Part shown: in pieces, positions 36,301 to 47,643 of the stretch
Position numbering within the stretch: the first letter of the stretch is position 1
Layout: the number at the start of each line of letters is the position of its first letter
From: Euryodendron excelsum
Lineage: Eukaryota > Streptophyta > Magnoliopsida > Ericales > Pentaphylacaceae
Length of the DNA stretch: 64,000 bases
Assembly (NCBI GenBank): GCA_033060915.1
Contig: CM065390.1
Span: 14,607,501 to 14,671,500, forward strand
Direction: 5' to 3'
The notes under the pieces: model-generated
The model's input: only the letters and a program-made list of their open reading frames with translations
The model's database searches: none
Told to the model about the DNA's origin: nothing
Made by a program: the position numbers and the translations under genes

Positions 36301-37790
36301 CTGGTGTCTTGCTCTAGCAACAAAGGGAGGAAAATAAAGAAAATCTCAGTCAAAGAAGAAGAAAAAGGAATGATGAAGAAAATGTTGGAGATGGACATGG
36401 GAGACTGGTGGGGTCTGTTTGAGTTAGCACATGAGCCTCTTATTGTATACTAAGACTTTCAGTTGGTGGAATATTGCATGATCAAAACAAGAAAACAAGC
36501 ATAATTCATGGATTCCCTTTCATTGATTTTTGGACACATTTTCAAACCCTTAGCTGGACTTGATTAAGGTAGCAAAGATTTGTATCTTTGAATGTTGACG
36601 ATGATGATGATTCCTCCTATGCAATACAATAAGAAAAAATACTTCCTGAAGTGTGGGTGCAGAAGTTTTTTCTGTCTCATGTAAAAAGTATTATATCAAG
36701 TGACTATTCATTAAAATTATCAAATTCATATGTAATGTTAGTTCTTCAATCACTCTGTATCTTTCAAAATTATATATATTTTAACTTTTATTCCCTCATT
36801 TTGGATTCTCTTTCAATTGTTTGGAGAGGGAAAGAAGATGGGAGGAGGTTGGATAGCGGACTAGAGGTTGATTGATGGTCTATGTATGTGATAGTGGAAA
36901 GTAGTCAAGCCTTTACAGTCACGTATTTTCATGCAGTGTGAATACATAAGAAGTCCACACAAAAAGAAGAAGAAGGGAAAAAAAAAAAAATCAAATTCTC
37001 TAGTGGATTTGTTTACAATTAATCGAAGAAAAGACACCTCACCATGCAGGAGATTTGGATTCTTCTACCTCTATTTGTGCGCGCAGGCGTGTGCATTTCA
37101 ATGAACAACGTTGGTGGTCCAAATTATAATCGTAAGAGTAAGATTTAAGTGATGTGTAAATTCAATTTATCATTTCTAACTAGCAGTGAGGTTGTTCTAT
37201 TGCGAATTTATGACATGGAGCCATAGTTTGAAATATAGAACAATTTCTCTGTATGCAAAATAAGACTGTATACATTAAAGAAATAATTATAGTAATCATT
37301 AATTCTCCTAAATTGTAAAACATAATAAATTGACCTATGAACTATCAACTTGTGTCAATCAACATATTTTATTAATATTCTATTATGAGAGTATATGAAA
37401 AATTATTATGCAACTTGCACATGTTTATAAAAATATAATTTTATACCTAAATTGACATTCTTTTTTTACAATAATTGTCTAATGATTGAAATGCATCTCG
37501 GATTGCTCCTACATCTACATGTCATTCTAAGGGGCATTTCAATTATTAGCTAATAATTATAATAAGAGAAGATCTATTCAAGTTTAAGATCATACTTTTA
37601 AATGTGCAAGTCACGTAATAATTTTCTATACATTTTCATAATAAATTACTAATATAATGTGTTAAATTAATACAGATTGGTAGTACAAAGGTCACTATAT
37701 TATGTTTTAGAGTTTAATGGAGATTTTAGTGATACTGAGTTATAATTCAAGAATTGGTGTTATAATTACCCATGCATCTCTAAGGACCCG
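33371..37790. other. 3' flank of the CCCH gene and intergenic sequence
   Basis: The first few hundred bases are the likely 3' untranslated region. The rest is AT-rich with a tandem repeat (34139-34345) and a sequence starting GAGCCCGTTTGGTAC near 34434 that looks like one end of a MITE. An 83-codon ATG frame at 36147-36398 on the minus strand is discussed among the rejected items. Confidence 0.55.
34139..34345. repeat. Three-copy tandem repeat, unit about 65 bp
   Basis: Each copy runs GATTCA.AA, A.TATTAT, AAGC/TAGAT/CGGATT, GAACTTG, AAGTGTGA.GGGCAAG, with A-rich spacer. The three copies differ by scattered substitutions. Confidence 0.8.
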
Positions 37791-37947
37791 TTTGATACAA
37801 TTTTTTTAAGCTTTTTTGGCTTATAAACAAAAAAACTAGATTTTTTCAGTTTTTTTGCTTTTAACAAAATAAGATAAGCAGAAAAGCAAAACAAATTTAA
37901 AATCTTTTAACTTTTTTGCTTATACTCAAAAAGAGCCAAGCTAAAAA

Positions 37948-39091
37948 TGTTAGAATAATAGGGTGTAAACCCATTATTTTGTTGATCTTTGAGCCAATAT
38001 AAATATGGGACCCATGCATCCTTTGTGTCGGGTCATTGGTGCGTTGGATTCACCTCCGAGAGGAGATGAATCTAGACTATTTACTTGCTCAAATCCGTGT
38101 ATGATTGAATGAGTTATTGGCCTCCAAAGTCACCCCCTTGAATATGGGTTATGTAGTTGAAAGTGGGTAATCCCACATTGATTTCTTATGGGAAATAAGT
38201 TGTCCATATATAACCCAAATTTGGAGTAAGGTTTGGGCCTCAAGGGGCACCCCACTTTTGTGGAAGGGGGAGGACCTGTGGAACCCATGGGTTGACCCAA
38301 TACTCCACACGCACGCGCCGCCGCCCGCCCGTCCGGGTCGGGTTGTGGGTTCAAGTCTTATCTTTTTGGGTTAGGGTCGGAATTAAATTAATTAATTTTA
38401 TATTAATTAATTTCTGACGGTTTGACCGAACAGATGTGACCGTTGACCGAACAGGTGCGTCGGCGGGTTGTGGGTTCAAGTCTTATCTTTTTGGGTTAGG
38501 GTCAGAATTAAATTAATTAATTTTATATTAATTAATTTCTGACGCTTTGACCGAACAGATGTGACCGTTGACCGAATAGGTGCGTCCCACCGGTAAGGGG
38601 CTGTTTGGCTGCTGGGAACCAGTGTTCCAAACAGGCACAACATTCTAGCATTCATAACATCCAATCGAAAAATTCCGAATTGCTACGTACAACGAATTCT
38701 TTTTCTTCCTTCTGTATTTCCTGAGAGAGTTTAGATCATCTGGTGAAGCCGCCGAGCAGTTTTTATTGAAGTGCTGCTTAAAGACTGCGGAGATCGTTTT
38801 ATCCTGGGAGTCAGACGCTCAACATCCCGTGAGCACCAATTGTGAGGGGTGAATCTGTCTTTAAGGAGAGAGTGTGAAACACTCGACTCGATCTATCTTT
38901 CGACTTCTACATTTTCTATTTTTGTGAACAACAACCGGGTAAGTCGTTACGTTTTAATTTGTTCTTATTCAGATTCTGATTGTCTTCTAATTTAAATTGC
39001 TTTCAGTTGATAATTAGATAATTCGTGTTATTTATTGTTTGTGATCACTGATTATACACATAGTAATTAAATAGGAATTATATAACTAACA
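37948..39091 (+). mobile_element. Solo LTR, 1144 bp, inserted in the Tourist-like MITE
   Basis: It begins TGTTAGAATA and ends TAACTAACA, giving TGTTAG/CTAACA termini. AAAAA flanks it on both sides (37943-37947, 39092-39096), though a duplication in an A-rich site is weak evidence by itself. The rejoined MITE ends support it. It contains a tandem duplication at 38333-38586. No internal domains are left. Orientation is a guess. Confidence 0.72.
38333..38586. repeat. Tandem duplication of about 125 bp inside the solo LTR
   Basis: GGGTTGTGGGTTCAAGTCTT, the AT-rich TTAATTAATTTTATATTAAT core, and TTGACCGAACAG..GTGCGTC occur twice in direct order with very few differences (GACGGTTTG versus GACGCTTTG). 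Confidence 0.9.
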
Positions 39092-39610
39092 AAAAAATCT
39101 TGAAAAAAAGCCAATCAAACAGCCCTAATTATCTTACCGTCCCGCAGTGGAGGGAGCCTCGTGCAGGAAACTGGCTCCTTCTTGTAGGAAGGTTGTAGTT
39201 ATTGCTGCTAGCTCATGTTACCTTGTAAACACTGTTGGCTTACGCGAAGGTTTAGAGCTGATGATATAGTAGTTTCAGTTAAATATAAACATTGTGCAGA
39301 AAAGGGGGAAAAAAAAAAAAAACTACTATGATTCTGTTAAACATTCACATAAACCATGGAGAAGTCATTATTGGAAAAGAAGAACATGGATTTCTTTATT
39401 AACAAGTGCAAATAGGGAAGGCACTAAAGAGAAAGAAACAGGGCATTTTGCAAATCTGCATATCCCAAGTACTGCTGAAAACCTTCATTCTACCTCTTAC
39501 TTACCTATATCAGAAGTTAAAATACTCTCTCTCTCTCTCTCTCTCTCTAAACAGCATAAGAGTTCTACAAAAGCAAGCCAAATTGGCTTAGAATGAATGC
39601 CTCTACTCTC

Positions 39611-39835
39611 TCAAGCATGGCCTTTTCCATCAGAATTGTAGCTGCTTGCCGGCGGGGTGGGAAAAGCATACCTTTCATAGCCACTTCCATCAGTACTCTT
39701 TCTTGCATGACCTCCAGTTGTCATGCTGATCACTTTCTCTACCAATTCTTCTAATATTTTAGCTGTGACCTGACCTCTCCTTGGTGGAAGCATGGCTTTC
39801 TCTATGTTCATTGGCTTGGCATTGTTTTGTTCCAT
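39611..39835 (-). CDS. Small basic protein, LPPRRGQ family, 74 aa, intronless
   Basis: Function is unknown to me. The ATG lies at 39835-39833 on the minus strand and the frame stays open for 74 codons. Seen in the protein: a short N-terminus, KAMLPPRRGQVTAKILEELV (basic, then amphipathic helix, about residues 13-32), a Gly/Ser linker and PTPPASSYNSDG near the end. The same two motifs, in the same order, occur in the neighbour at 42371-42601, which argues that both are real genes from a tandem duplication. A strong TATA box lies about 155 bp upstream. There is no signal peptide or membrane segment. The two differ mostly in the linker. Confidence 0.75.
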   Translation of the reverse strand: MEQNNAKPMNIEKAMLPPRRGQVTAKILEELVEKVISMTTGGHARKSTDGSGYERYAFPTPPASSYNSDGKGHA

Positions 39836-39987
39836 TCTTTTGAATTGTACAGGAAAAGTTTGAATGGTGTGTCAATGCCCTTCAAAGGAAGATAAAGAAA
39901 GAGAGAATTCAAATTAAGTCACTAAAGAAGAAGAAGAAGAAGAAGAGGAAATGGAGGCTGAGCTGAGACTTGGGAGAGACAGTGGGG

Positions 39988-40000
39988 TCTATATATAGAG
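39988..40000 (-). promoter_or_regulatory. TATA box of the 39611-39835 gene
   Basis: Minus strand reads CTCTATATATAGA, a near-ideal plant TATA box. The predicted transcription start is about 30 bp on, leaving a leader of roughly 125 nt. A GAA/CTT-rich stretch in that leader is typical of plant 5' untranslated regions. Confidence 0.7.
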
Positions 40001-40893
40001 TGGGAGAGCAAATTAAGTAGACAGTGGGGTTTGGCTGCAATCTAGAATCCCTTTACCCGCATGTTTTGGATTAGATTAGACATGTTTTCCAACTTCATTT
40101 TATTTGTTCTTCCTCATGGGATTTTCTTATGACTTAATAAATAAATGAGAGTTGAGCAGCCATATAGGAAAATTGGCAACTAATTTGACCACGTTGGATT
40201 TAAAAGAGTCTGAAAATGGGTGAATTACGGCTGGCTAAGAAATAGACTCAACTCATCAATGTGGTAATTTTTAGGAAACATTAAAATAGTACCTGTTTGT
40301 TATTTTTTTCAAATTTTTTGTTTTCAATTTTTATTTTAAAAAAAAAGATTTGAAAACACTATCATTCTCACCTCGTTTTCATTTTCGTTTGGAAATTTTT
40401 TTTCTAGAATTCTGAAATCAATTTAAAATTATTTCCTAAAACTGGGGATTTCTAAAAAACTTGTCAATAATAGTTTACCATACAAGTTTGATATCAGTTT
40501 TTCTTCTTTTTTTTTTTTTTTTTAAGAACACAACATTTTCTGAAACCAAAACCAAACATGTACAAGTTTGACAATTATGTAGGAACATGTGCAATTTACT
40601 ATCTTATAAAGGAACATATCATACAAGTTGATGTGTAGAGACTAATTTTGAAGATTGCATACGAAACCATTGCCCCAAGCCAAAAAAAAAAACCTTATTG
40701 AAATTTAAGATCCACATAGATAACAAAGAATAAAAAAAGCACGAAGAACCTACATGCTTCATATTAATGTTGTGAATATCATTAGAGGCTAATTTAGTAT
40801 ACAGGATTTCAATAACAATTCTCTCATGATATTAGAAAATCACAATTTATTGAAATGTGGGAGGAGTTTTGGTAGTAATGAGATGTAGTCCAT

Positions 40894-40928
40894 CTACCTA
40901 CCTACCTACCTACCTACCTACCTACCTA
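40894..40928. repeat. (CTAC)n tetranucleotide microsatellite
   Basis: About 9 tandem CTAC units. Confidence 0.92.
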
Positions 40929-41793
40929 ATACTTGCTTGCACCAGAAAAGCCCATGTTTGCCTATGTATGACTTCGTAAGCATTGAGCTATGCTAGGGAT
41001 AAAATAAATGAATTTAAACTTTTTACTTTAAACAGTAATTCTTAATTACAAAATTTTTATTGGTCTTAATCAAATCCTAATGGATAAGAATTACCTTCCC
41101 AAAAAAATCTTAGATAAGAACTTTTACAACTGTCCTTTGAAACATTATATTATTAACCAACAAAAATGTGAGCTGTAGGGCACAAAAGTAGAAGATTCAT
41201 TATCAGGACTACATCATTGGAGCTTGAAAAATAATTCCGAGGAAAGTTTGGTCAACAATCTGCTTCTTCCTTCAAATTTATCTTTGACCATTATCAATAA
41301 AGAGTTCTAATAAATGATCTTCTCAAATGTATACATTTTTTTAAAAAATTTTATTTGATATATTGAAGAGCCAAAATCCTGGAGGAAGAGAGACTGACTC
41401 AAACTCATGATATAGGCAGGACATCATTACAATAGGCTAACTCTGCTTCTCCATTGTATAGATATGCAATTCTTTGCTTGATAGGTCTCATCAAGATAAT
41501 CACCTTTGAACAAAGTTGCCTCAAATGACAAGTCTTGAGCTAGTATTAAACATTCATTTAATTGATTGTCTACAATACATGTTTTTTTTTTCTTTTTTCT
41601 AGAAAGAGACTCAAAAGAGGAGGGGTAAGAAAGTGAGACAAGAAGGGTCCCAAAGCATTACAGTTTACAGCTACAATAATTCTATAATACTTGGTAAAGG
41701 GTACAACATCAGAATCTAACACAAGTTGCTGCTTCTCAAAGGTCCCTTACGTAAAATGAGGTCCTTTCTAATAGATTCTTTACATCACATGCA

Positions 41794-41908
41794 CCACACA
41801 CACACACACACACACACTCTCTCTCTCACTCACACACTCACACACACACACACACACACACACTCTCTCTCTCTCTCTCTCTTCACACACACACACTCTC
41901 TCTCTCTA
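41794..41908. repeat. Compound (CA)n/(CT)n microsatellite
   Basis: Three alternations of CA runs and CT runs cover about 115 bp, with small interruptions. The His/Thr/Leu/Ser frame across it is an artefact. Confidence 0.92.
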
Positions 41909-42370
41909 CCTTTACCTTTATACCATTCCCACACTGAAGCCATTATAATTAATGTCCAATCAAAATAGAGGAATCAGAATTTATCATCATAAGAACTAAG
42001 AAGTTTGAAGAAATAGAACAAATTTTACTTTAAAAAAACAAAATACTTGTGTAGCTATATTCTACAGAGGAAAACAACAACTGGGAGCCTAGAAGGCAAA
42101 CCCAGAAAATACAAAACTCTCTCTTATCTATTTACTATCCTTAAAATCTATATGTAACAAACCATATCTGCCCAAATCAGCCAGGCACCTGTTCAATCTA
42201 TCACCTTCTATCCTATACTTAAAATTTATTCTCTTTAAACAACCAAGAACCTATAGATTTCCTTTTTTTCTACCAAATACAAGGGGAATTGAAGGACAAA
42301 GCATGAAAAAAAGGTATATAAATCAAGTAGTCATACAAAGAAGAGTGTGATTTGTATAAACTCATGTGGG

Positions 42371-42601
42371 TCAGAAACATGAATGTCCCTCTGAAGTATA
42401 GGAGCTTAGAGGAGGGGTTGTTGAGGCTGAGCTTCCACTGCCACCACCTCTCTTTCTTCCCAATCCCAGAAAAGATGCTGCAATCTTCACCTTCTTCGCC
42501 AAGGCACCAAATATCTTAGCTTTGATCTGACCTCTCCTTGGAGGCAGTTTAACCTTTTTAACCTTTTTCCTCTCTACCATCTTGGTGACTTCAATTTCCA
42601 T
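42371..42601 (-). CDS. Small basic protein, LPPRRGQ family, 76 aa, intronless
   Basis: Function is unknown to me. The first ATG is at 42601-42599 (minus strand); the frame is open a little further upstream but without another ATG close by. The protein starts MEIEVTKMVERKKVKKVK, very basic, followed by LPPRRGQIKAKIFGALAKKV (residues about 19-38), a short hydrophobic helix with ASFLGLGRKR, a Gly/Ser run, and TTPPLSSYTSEG near the C-terminus. It shares the LPPRRGQ and TPP..SSY..S motifs with the 39611-39835 gene 2.5 kb away on the same strand. The Lys/Arg-rich N-terminal half could serve as nuclear localisation or nucleic-acid contact, which is only a guess. Confidence 0.78.
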   Translation of the reverse strand: MEIEVTKMVERKKVKKVKLPPRRGQIKAKIFGALAKKVKIAASFLGLGRKRGGGSGSSASTTPPLSSYTSEGHSCF

Positions 42602-42763
42602 TGTTTGTGTACACAAGAAGTAGGACTCTAGAAGTTATGTATCAAAGGAGAGTAAGAAACAGAAAGGAAAATTCTATTCTGTTTCTTGACAAAAGAAGGT
42701 GAAAGACAGCTTTTCAAAATGACTGAAAAAAGAGCAACTGGGGGATGACACCTCTGCTACATG

Positions 42764-42785
42764 AGTGTGTGTGTGTGTGTGTGTA
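42764..42785. repeat. (TG)n microsatellite
   Basis: About 11 TG units lie roughly 165 bp upstream of the 42371-42601 gene, in its probable promoter. Confidence 0.9.
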
Positions 42786-43436
42786 TATTGCTTGGAGAAG
42801 AATAAACTTGAGTCAAAAGGATTCAGACAGTGTGAACATGACTTGCATAAATGAATGTTTTCCAATGTTGATTGGTGACCATGTATCAAAAGAACTCTCA
42901 GTTACAGCTGTTTTTGTCTTGTTTAATATGTGTACATGACTTCTGTTAAATAACATGAAATAAAAATGATTTCAAAGGATGACACTGAATTTGCTTTCAC
43001 TGTCATCTAAGCTATGCAACCAGTGAAATTTTACGGCACAGTGAAAGGTTTTCATGACACGATACCGGTCTCTAACGGTAAAAAAAAATAAATCTTGAGT
43101 AGTAAGTAACTTTTTGGCTGTTCTGCAATATTATCATTCTATGAGAATCTTGGTGAAAAAGTTACAAACCAATTCACTGATAGTACTTACCATTTGGATT
43201 AATTTTTTTTAATGTACCGTGAAATCACTCTCATGGTAGCATAGTAGTTCCAACAAAGGGTCAATCATAAACAAACAAGAAACTTAACTTTTTTTTTTTT
43301 TTTTTTTTATATAGAAAGGAACTTACTTGTTCTGTCAGAATTAACAGTGCTTTGATGACGTGTAGATTGTTTAGATTTCATCACAATGCATGTTATTTGT
43401 TCTTGTATGTATCATCCTAGCATCAGCTTGATGCCG

Positions 43437-43475
43437 GCCACATCAACTGTGGCCTACCAACACAGTTGATGTGGC
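43437..43475. other. Perfect 15-bp hairpin
   Basis: GCCACATCAACTGTG (43437-43451) pairs exactly with CACAGTTGATGTGGC (43461-43475) around a 9-nt loop. It is more GC-rich than its surroundings. It may be the centre or end of a degraded inverted-repeat element. Confidence 0.7.
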
Positions 43476-45329
43476 GCGGTGCCTATTGTTAACATTTTTG
43501 AGAATTATATTAGTTTTGAGCCCCTAATTTTTTTAAAATTTACTCTTTCTTTTTCTTTCTCTTATTTGATTGTATAAGAGCATCTCCAACATGCTTTTTA
43601 AATTTAACTTGCTAGCTAGACAAACTTTTAAAATACACTTCTAAAAAGCTAGATATCTCACTAACTAAAATAGCTAAAATTATTTTAGTTTTTTAAATAT
43701 AGAGACTCATTATTCAACTCTTTAAACTTAAAATATTAGTTTCTTCTTTAAACCTTATATTTTTATTTTTTTTCTTGAAGTGTGTACTAAAAAATAAATA
43801 GTTTCATAAATTGCTAGCTAAAGTAAAGAGTATTGTTTAGACCCAAATTTTTTATTAAAAAAAAAGTAAAATAAAAAGGTAAAAGAAAATAAAACAAAAA
43901 TATTCTTTATTTTTGTTTCCTTTTTTGTTTCCTTTTTTGTTACATTTTTTTTTTACCAAAAATTCTAGTTCTAAATGAAGCATAAGAGTGAAAGAAGAGG
44001 AAAAGTTTTAAATCACTCTCTCTTCTTCTCTCTTCTTTTCTTTCAATTTTTTTTACAAAACTAAACAAAAAAATAATAATAATTTTTCTTCATTTTCTAT
44101 TTTCTTTTTTCTTCTCTCTCCTCTCTTAAACTCCAGTCAGGCTGTAACTGGCACACGTGAAACACACGCGAGGAGTCAATCCAGGCATGCAGACGGAGGC
44201 ACAGAAGGCAGGACCCACTGACACTTGCAGAGTGTGGAGTGGTTCAGTGGGTCCCGTCTTATCTGAAGCAAAGCTATAAAGTAAAGAAAACCACAAACCC
44301 GTGTTCACACACAAAAGAGGCTAGCCGACTTTTGTTGGGCTCACATTCCCAAAAAATCTCAGGCCCAACAATGGAATCATTTAGCTTCATGATAAGTAAT
44401 TGGAACTTGAAAACTCAAACTTTGGAAGAAATTGCTGGATCGGCATTATGACGCAAATCATAACCGAGTCCAGTTTAATACAAACGAAGGTGCCAAAGGT
44501 TTGTGCATGTTTGTGTATTTTTTTCACACATATTATATATGAAAAATGTTATTTTTTTAAAAATTTTATATAATAAATTCTGCTCGAACGATCTGACACT
44601 AACATTATTTTAATTAAAAGTTATCGCAATAGATGTTCCATCTAAAGTAAATGGCTCTTATCCAACTATATTATTCTGATGATAAATTATTAATAAATTT
44701 TTCTGTTTGTACAGCATTACTCATTACATATGTATATACTAAAAGAGTGACAAGTACTATGTACGTATGCTACATTACACCTAATTATTTTTTTACTTTT
44801 TAGAATTTATTTGGTTGTGTAATCGTATAATTAGTGAGAACATAATACACTCAATTATTTCTTTGAGTTATCTGGTTGTTTAACCGTATAGAATGTGAAA
44901 ATATGGGTTACGTGTGAGCAAAGGTTGAGCTATTAATAATAATTTTTTAAATATTTTAGGATAGTTTGAGAATGCAAAACACCGTGGCAAATCCTAACCA
45001 AAATCTCAACGTTAACTTTTTATAATAGTATATATATTAGTTGATGTATACTTACATGAATAAATACAAACTAACATATAACTACACATACAATTATTTG
45101 TGTTCGGGGAAATCAAGATTTTTTAACTGCAAAAGTTCTGGACAAAAAAAGGGAATAAAAGCAACTTAATTTTCCGTTTGCTAATGCTGTCAGTTTAAGT
45201 TTTTTGTTGTGTATTTTTTTTATAATTTAGTGATGGACATTTGTAGGTTACTATTGTATCAACAATACCATACCAATATTTTAAAAATAGAGAACACAAT
45301 TATTTTAGTATTTTTTATTTTCTTTTTTC

Positions 45330-45780
45330 AAATTTTATAAACAACAAAAAATAAAAAAGCAAACACTGTTAAAAAACAAAAACAAAAACAAAAAACATTT
45401 ACTAAACAATTGTGAATTTTGCTATAGAAAAGCAAAAGCAATATAAAGCTTCTAGAATGAACCCTTTTTCCATGCAAAAGCTCACCTTCTCTGATTTCCA
45501 ATCCCAAGAAGTTTGAAATGATTGGAAGAATCATTGATCTGAAAGCTCTAAGCTTTTGAAAAAGATGTGATGAGTGGCAAGCTAATCTTACATTCATTCA
45601 TATGGATAGGAATATGCTGTTCAAGAGACACACAAAGAATTGTTATTATTCTTTTGTAACAAGGTGCCTAGACTTGAAGGAATGTAACTAAAGAACCAAA
45701 CTTACCTTGAGGAAAGCCATGAAAGAGGTAAGTCAGAGAGTTTGATGTGTTATAGCAAGAGCACCATTTATGTATATGTG
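45330..45780 (-). other. Possible small spliced transcription unit
   Basis: On the minus strand a TATA-like CATATACATAAATG (about 45767-45779) is followed some 55 bp later by an ATG in good context (TTTCATGGCT, ATG at 45720-45718) encoding MAFLK, then a consensus donor AAG|GTAAGT at 45706/45705. Acceptor-like GAACAG and CTTTCAG, and another donor AAG|GTGAGC near 45487, follow downstream. No resulting protein is recognisable. Confidence 0.2.
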
Positions 45781-46666
45781 GAGGGGGAGAGGATCGGTAT
45801 CTGAGACATATGAGCATGGCATTGCAGTTCCTAACCACTGGGACAACCTATCGGCTCAAAACATTATAGTTATTCTTGAATGAATGGAAGTTGTGATTTG
45901 TGAAGAAACATGTGCATGTAACCAAGATGTAAATGCTATAAAGAAAAATTAGATTGTTCATTAGTGATTTGGTGAGAACAGTGCTGCATCTTGCATAATT
46001 TACGAGTTTTTCTATTCATAGTATTGAGGTCAGGTGAAATCACTTCGTTGGTACTATAACACGAGTGTATCCTAACATACGTAACTTCATTGATAGTCCA
46101 TTATTCTACTTGAATCGTAATGACATCAAGGATTTTCTTTTGAATTAACTTATCTTACCCTAGTTTTATCCTTTATATATGAGATATGGTGTCCGGTCCA
46201 AATAAATTGTCCACACGTCATTTATCAAATCAACACATGTGACCCAATAATTATTTCTCTTTTCCAACCCACTTATCTCACATAATAAAAGTGCATTAGG
46301 AGTAATAAACTATTTTTTTTCAGGAAAACTTTATTCCACGCCAACTGCAACAAACCTTTGTTAATTGTTGTGTACAACATCGAATCAAATTTTATATGGG
46401 TGTTTGGATAACAAATTAAAAAACTTATAAGTCAAAAGTTTAAATTAGTTCTAAAAAATTAATTTTTTAAGTGACTTTTCAAAGCTTAATCTAGTTATAA
46501 AAATGACTTTTCTAAGCAGGTTTCAAACATTTTTTAAAACAGTCACAAATTTAAGCATAAGTCGCTAAAATAACTGCAAAAAAAACAAAAAAAATTCCAC
46601 ATAAAATCAGATCGGAGGTCCGGGTTCTTGTTTCTAAAAGCCCGAAAGCCCTTCGAACAAGGAAGG

Positions 46667-46674
46667 ATATATAG
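46667..46674 (+). promoter_or_regulatory. Candidate TATA box of UPF2
   Basis: GGATATATAGTAAG lies about 170 bp before a possible 5' untranslated exon end at 46840 (CACCAG|GTCTCT). A second leader exon would begin after TTAGCAG at 47615 and contain the ATG. Confidence 0.4.
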
Positions 46675-47643
46675 TAAGATTCGTTTGATCTGCTATTCAA
46701 ACCGGCGGTCCGACCGACTCGGCACATGAACCGGACTGCACTTGTCCTCCTACAAAGCAAGAAACACAGTTCTCCTGATTTGGGAATACAGTCTTCAATT
46801 ACTCGACTTCTTTGCCAAACGATTACACTCTCCTCACCAGGTCTCTCTCTCTCTCTTTATGTTTATATATTTGCGTTTGGTATTGAAAAGCTAAATGTTG
46901 TGTCTGTCTCGTTTTTCTGTTTACGCGTCTGTATTAAAAGTCTTATAAGTTCTTGTATCTACGAGTCGTATGTTTCCTATGTGTTACGAATTTTGAGAAA
47001 AAAAAAACTTCTTCTTTACCTATCAAACAAAGAATTTTCTCAGGAAAGTGTTTCAATCTGAATAAAAATTGCATTTACTAACCAAATTATACACCTCGAA
47101 ACATGATCAAAGAAAATGATGGAAGTTATAGATTTATCTAATTGAACTAGCCAATCCCCAAGTGTCTCTGGACGAATTGTGTGCTTCCTTGATGATCACC
47201 AAAGAATGGCCTCCCAGGAAGCATACAACAGTAACAAAGTGAGCATTGTAATGCAAAAGTATACAATGCTAATGGATCATATATGACGAACTCATTGGGT
47301 GACCAGTTGGGAGAGGGCAACAAACTACATGGCAATGCACTAAATGTTGTACAAGTTAGTGCTTTTAGTTTTAGGATTTGTCTGATAATACATTCGTTCA
47401 ATGTGATTGCTTTTCTTGGAAGTTTGCTTATTGTGGCTGTTTACATTTCTCAATTTGAAGTTATTCTTGTAACTTTGGGTGGGTTTCCATTACCGAGTTT
47501 AATGGTTTTAGGATATAATTTCAAGGAGTTAAATCTTGTAGGTTTGGTTTTTTGTCTTTCTTTTATGGATTGGATTGGTTTATTAATCTTTAAATTCGTT
47601 TTTCCTTGTTAGCAGGTAACTATTTGTTGTTACCACTAGGAAA

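Larger units (their letters stand above)
37794..39125. mobile_element. Tourist-like MITE split by a solo LTR
   Basis: The left end GGACCCGTTTGAT and the right end, read on the other strand, GGGCTGTTTGAT form inverted repeats, with TAA on both sides (37791-37793, 39126-39128), the target preference of PIF/Harbinger elements. Only about 188 bp belong to the MITE: 37794-37947 and 39092-39125. The middle is a solo LTR. Confidence 0.6.
40010..42370. other. Intergenic sequence between the two small paralogues
   Basis: It is AT-rich with a (CTAC)n array, a compound CA/CT microsatellite, and long T or A runs. The last few hundred bases before 42371 are the probable 3' region of the downstream small gene. 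No other coding motif is seen. Confidence 0.6.
42786..46660. other. Intergenic sequence upstream of UPF2
   Basis: Mostly AT-rich. It holds a perfect hairpin (43437-43475), long poly-T, a G-box CACGTG at 44154-44159 with a downstream TATAAA (about 44273), a speculative spliced unit on the minus strand (45330-45780), and GTTTGGATAA-type MITE-like sequence near 46393-46540. Confidence 0.5.

Noticed and set aside
36147..36398. 83-codon minus-strand frame starting with ATG and a hydrophobic N-terminus, like a secreted peptide
   Set aside because: No TATA, paralogue or recognisable motif supports it. Its first half is a CTT-rich stretch that gives Phe/Ser/Leu by composition. It is kept only as a very weak candidate.
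41726..41968. His/Thr/Leu/Ser-rich frame
   Set aside because: It is a direct translation of CA/CT microsatellite.
45328..45597. 89-codon minus-strand frame with hydrophobic end
   Set aside because: The C-terminal part comes from a T-rich tract, and no motif or homologue is recognised. The surrounding splice-like signals are reported separately at low confidence.
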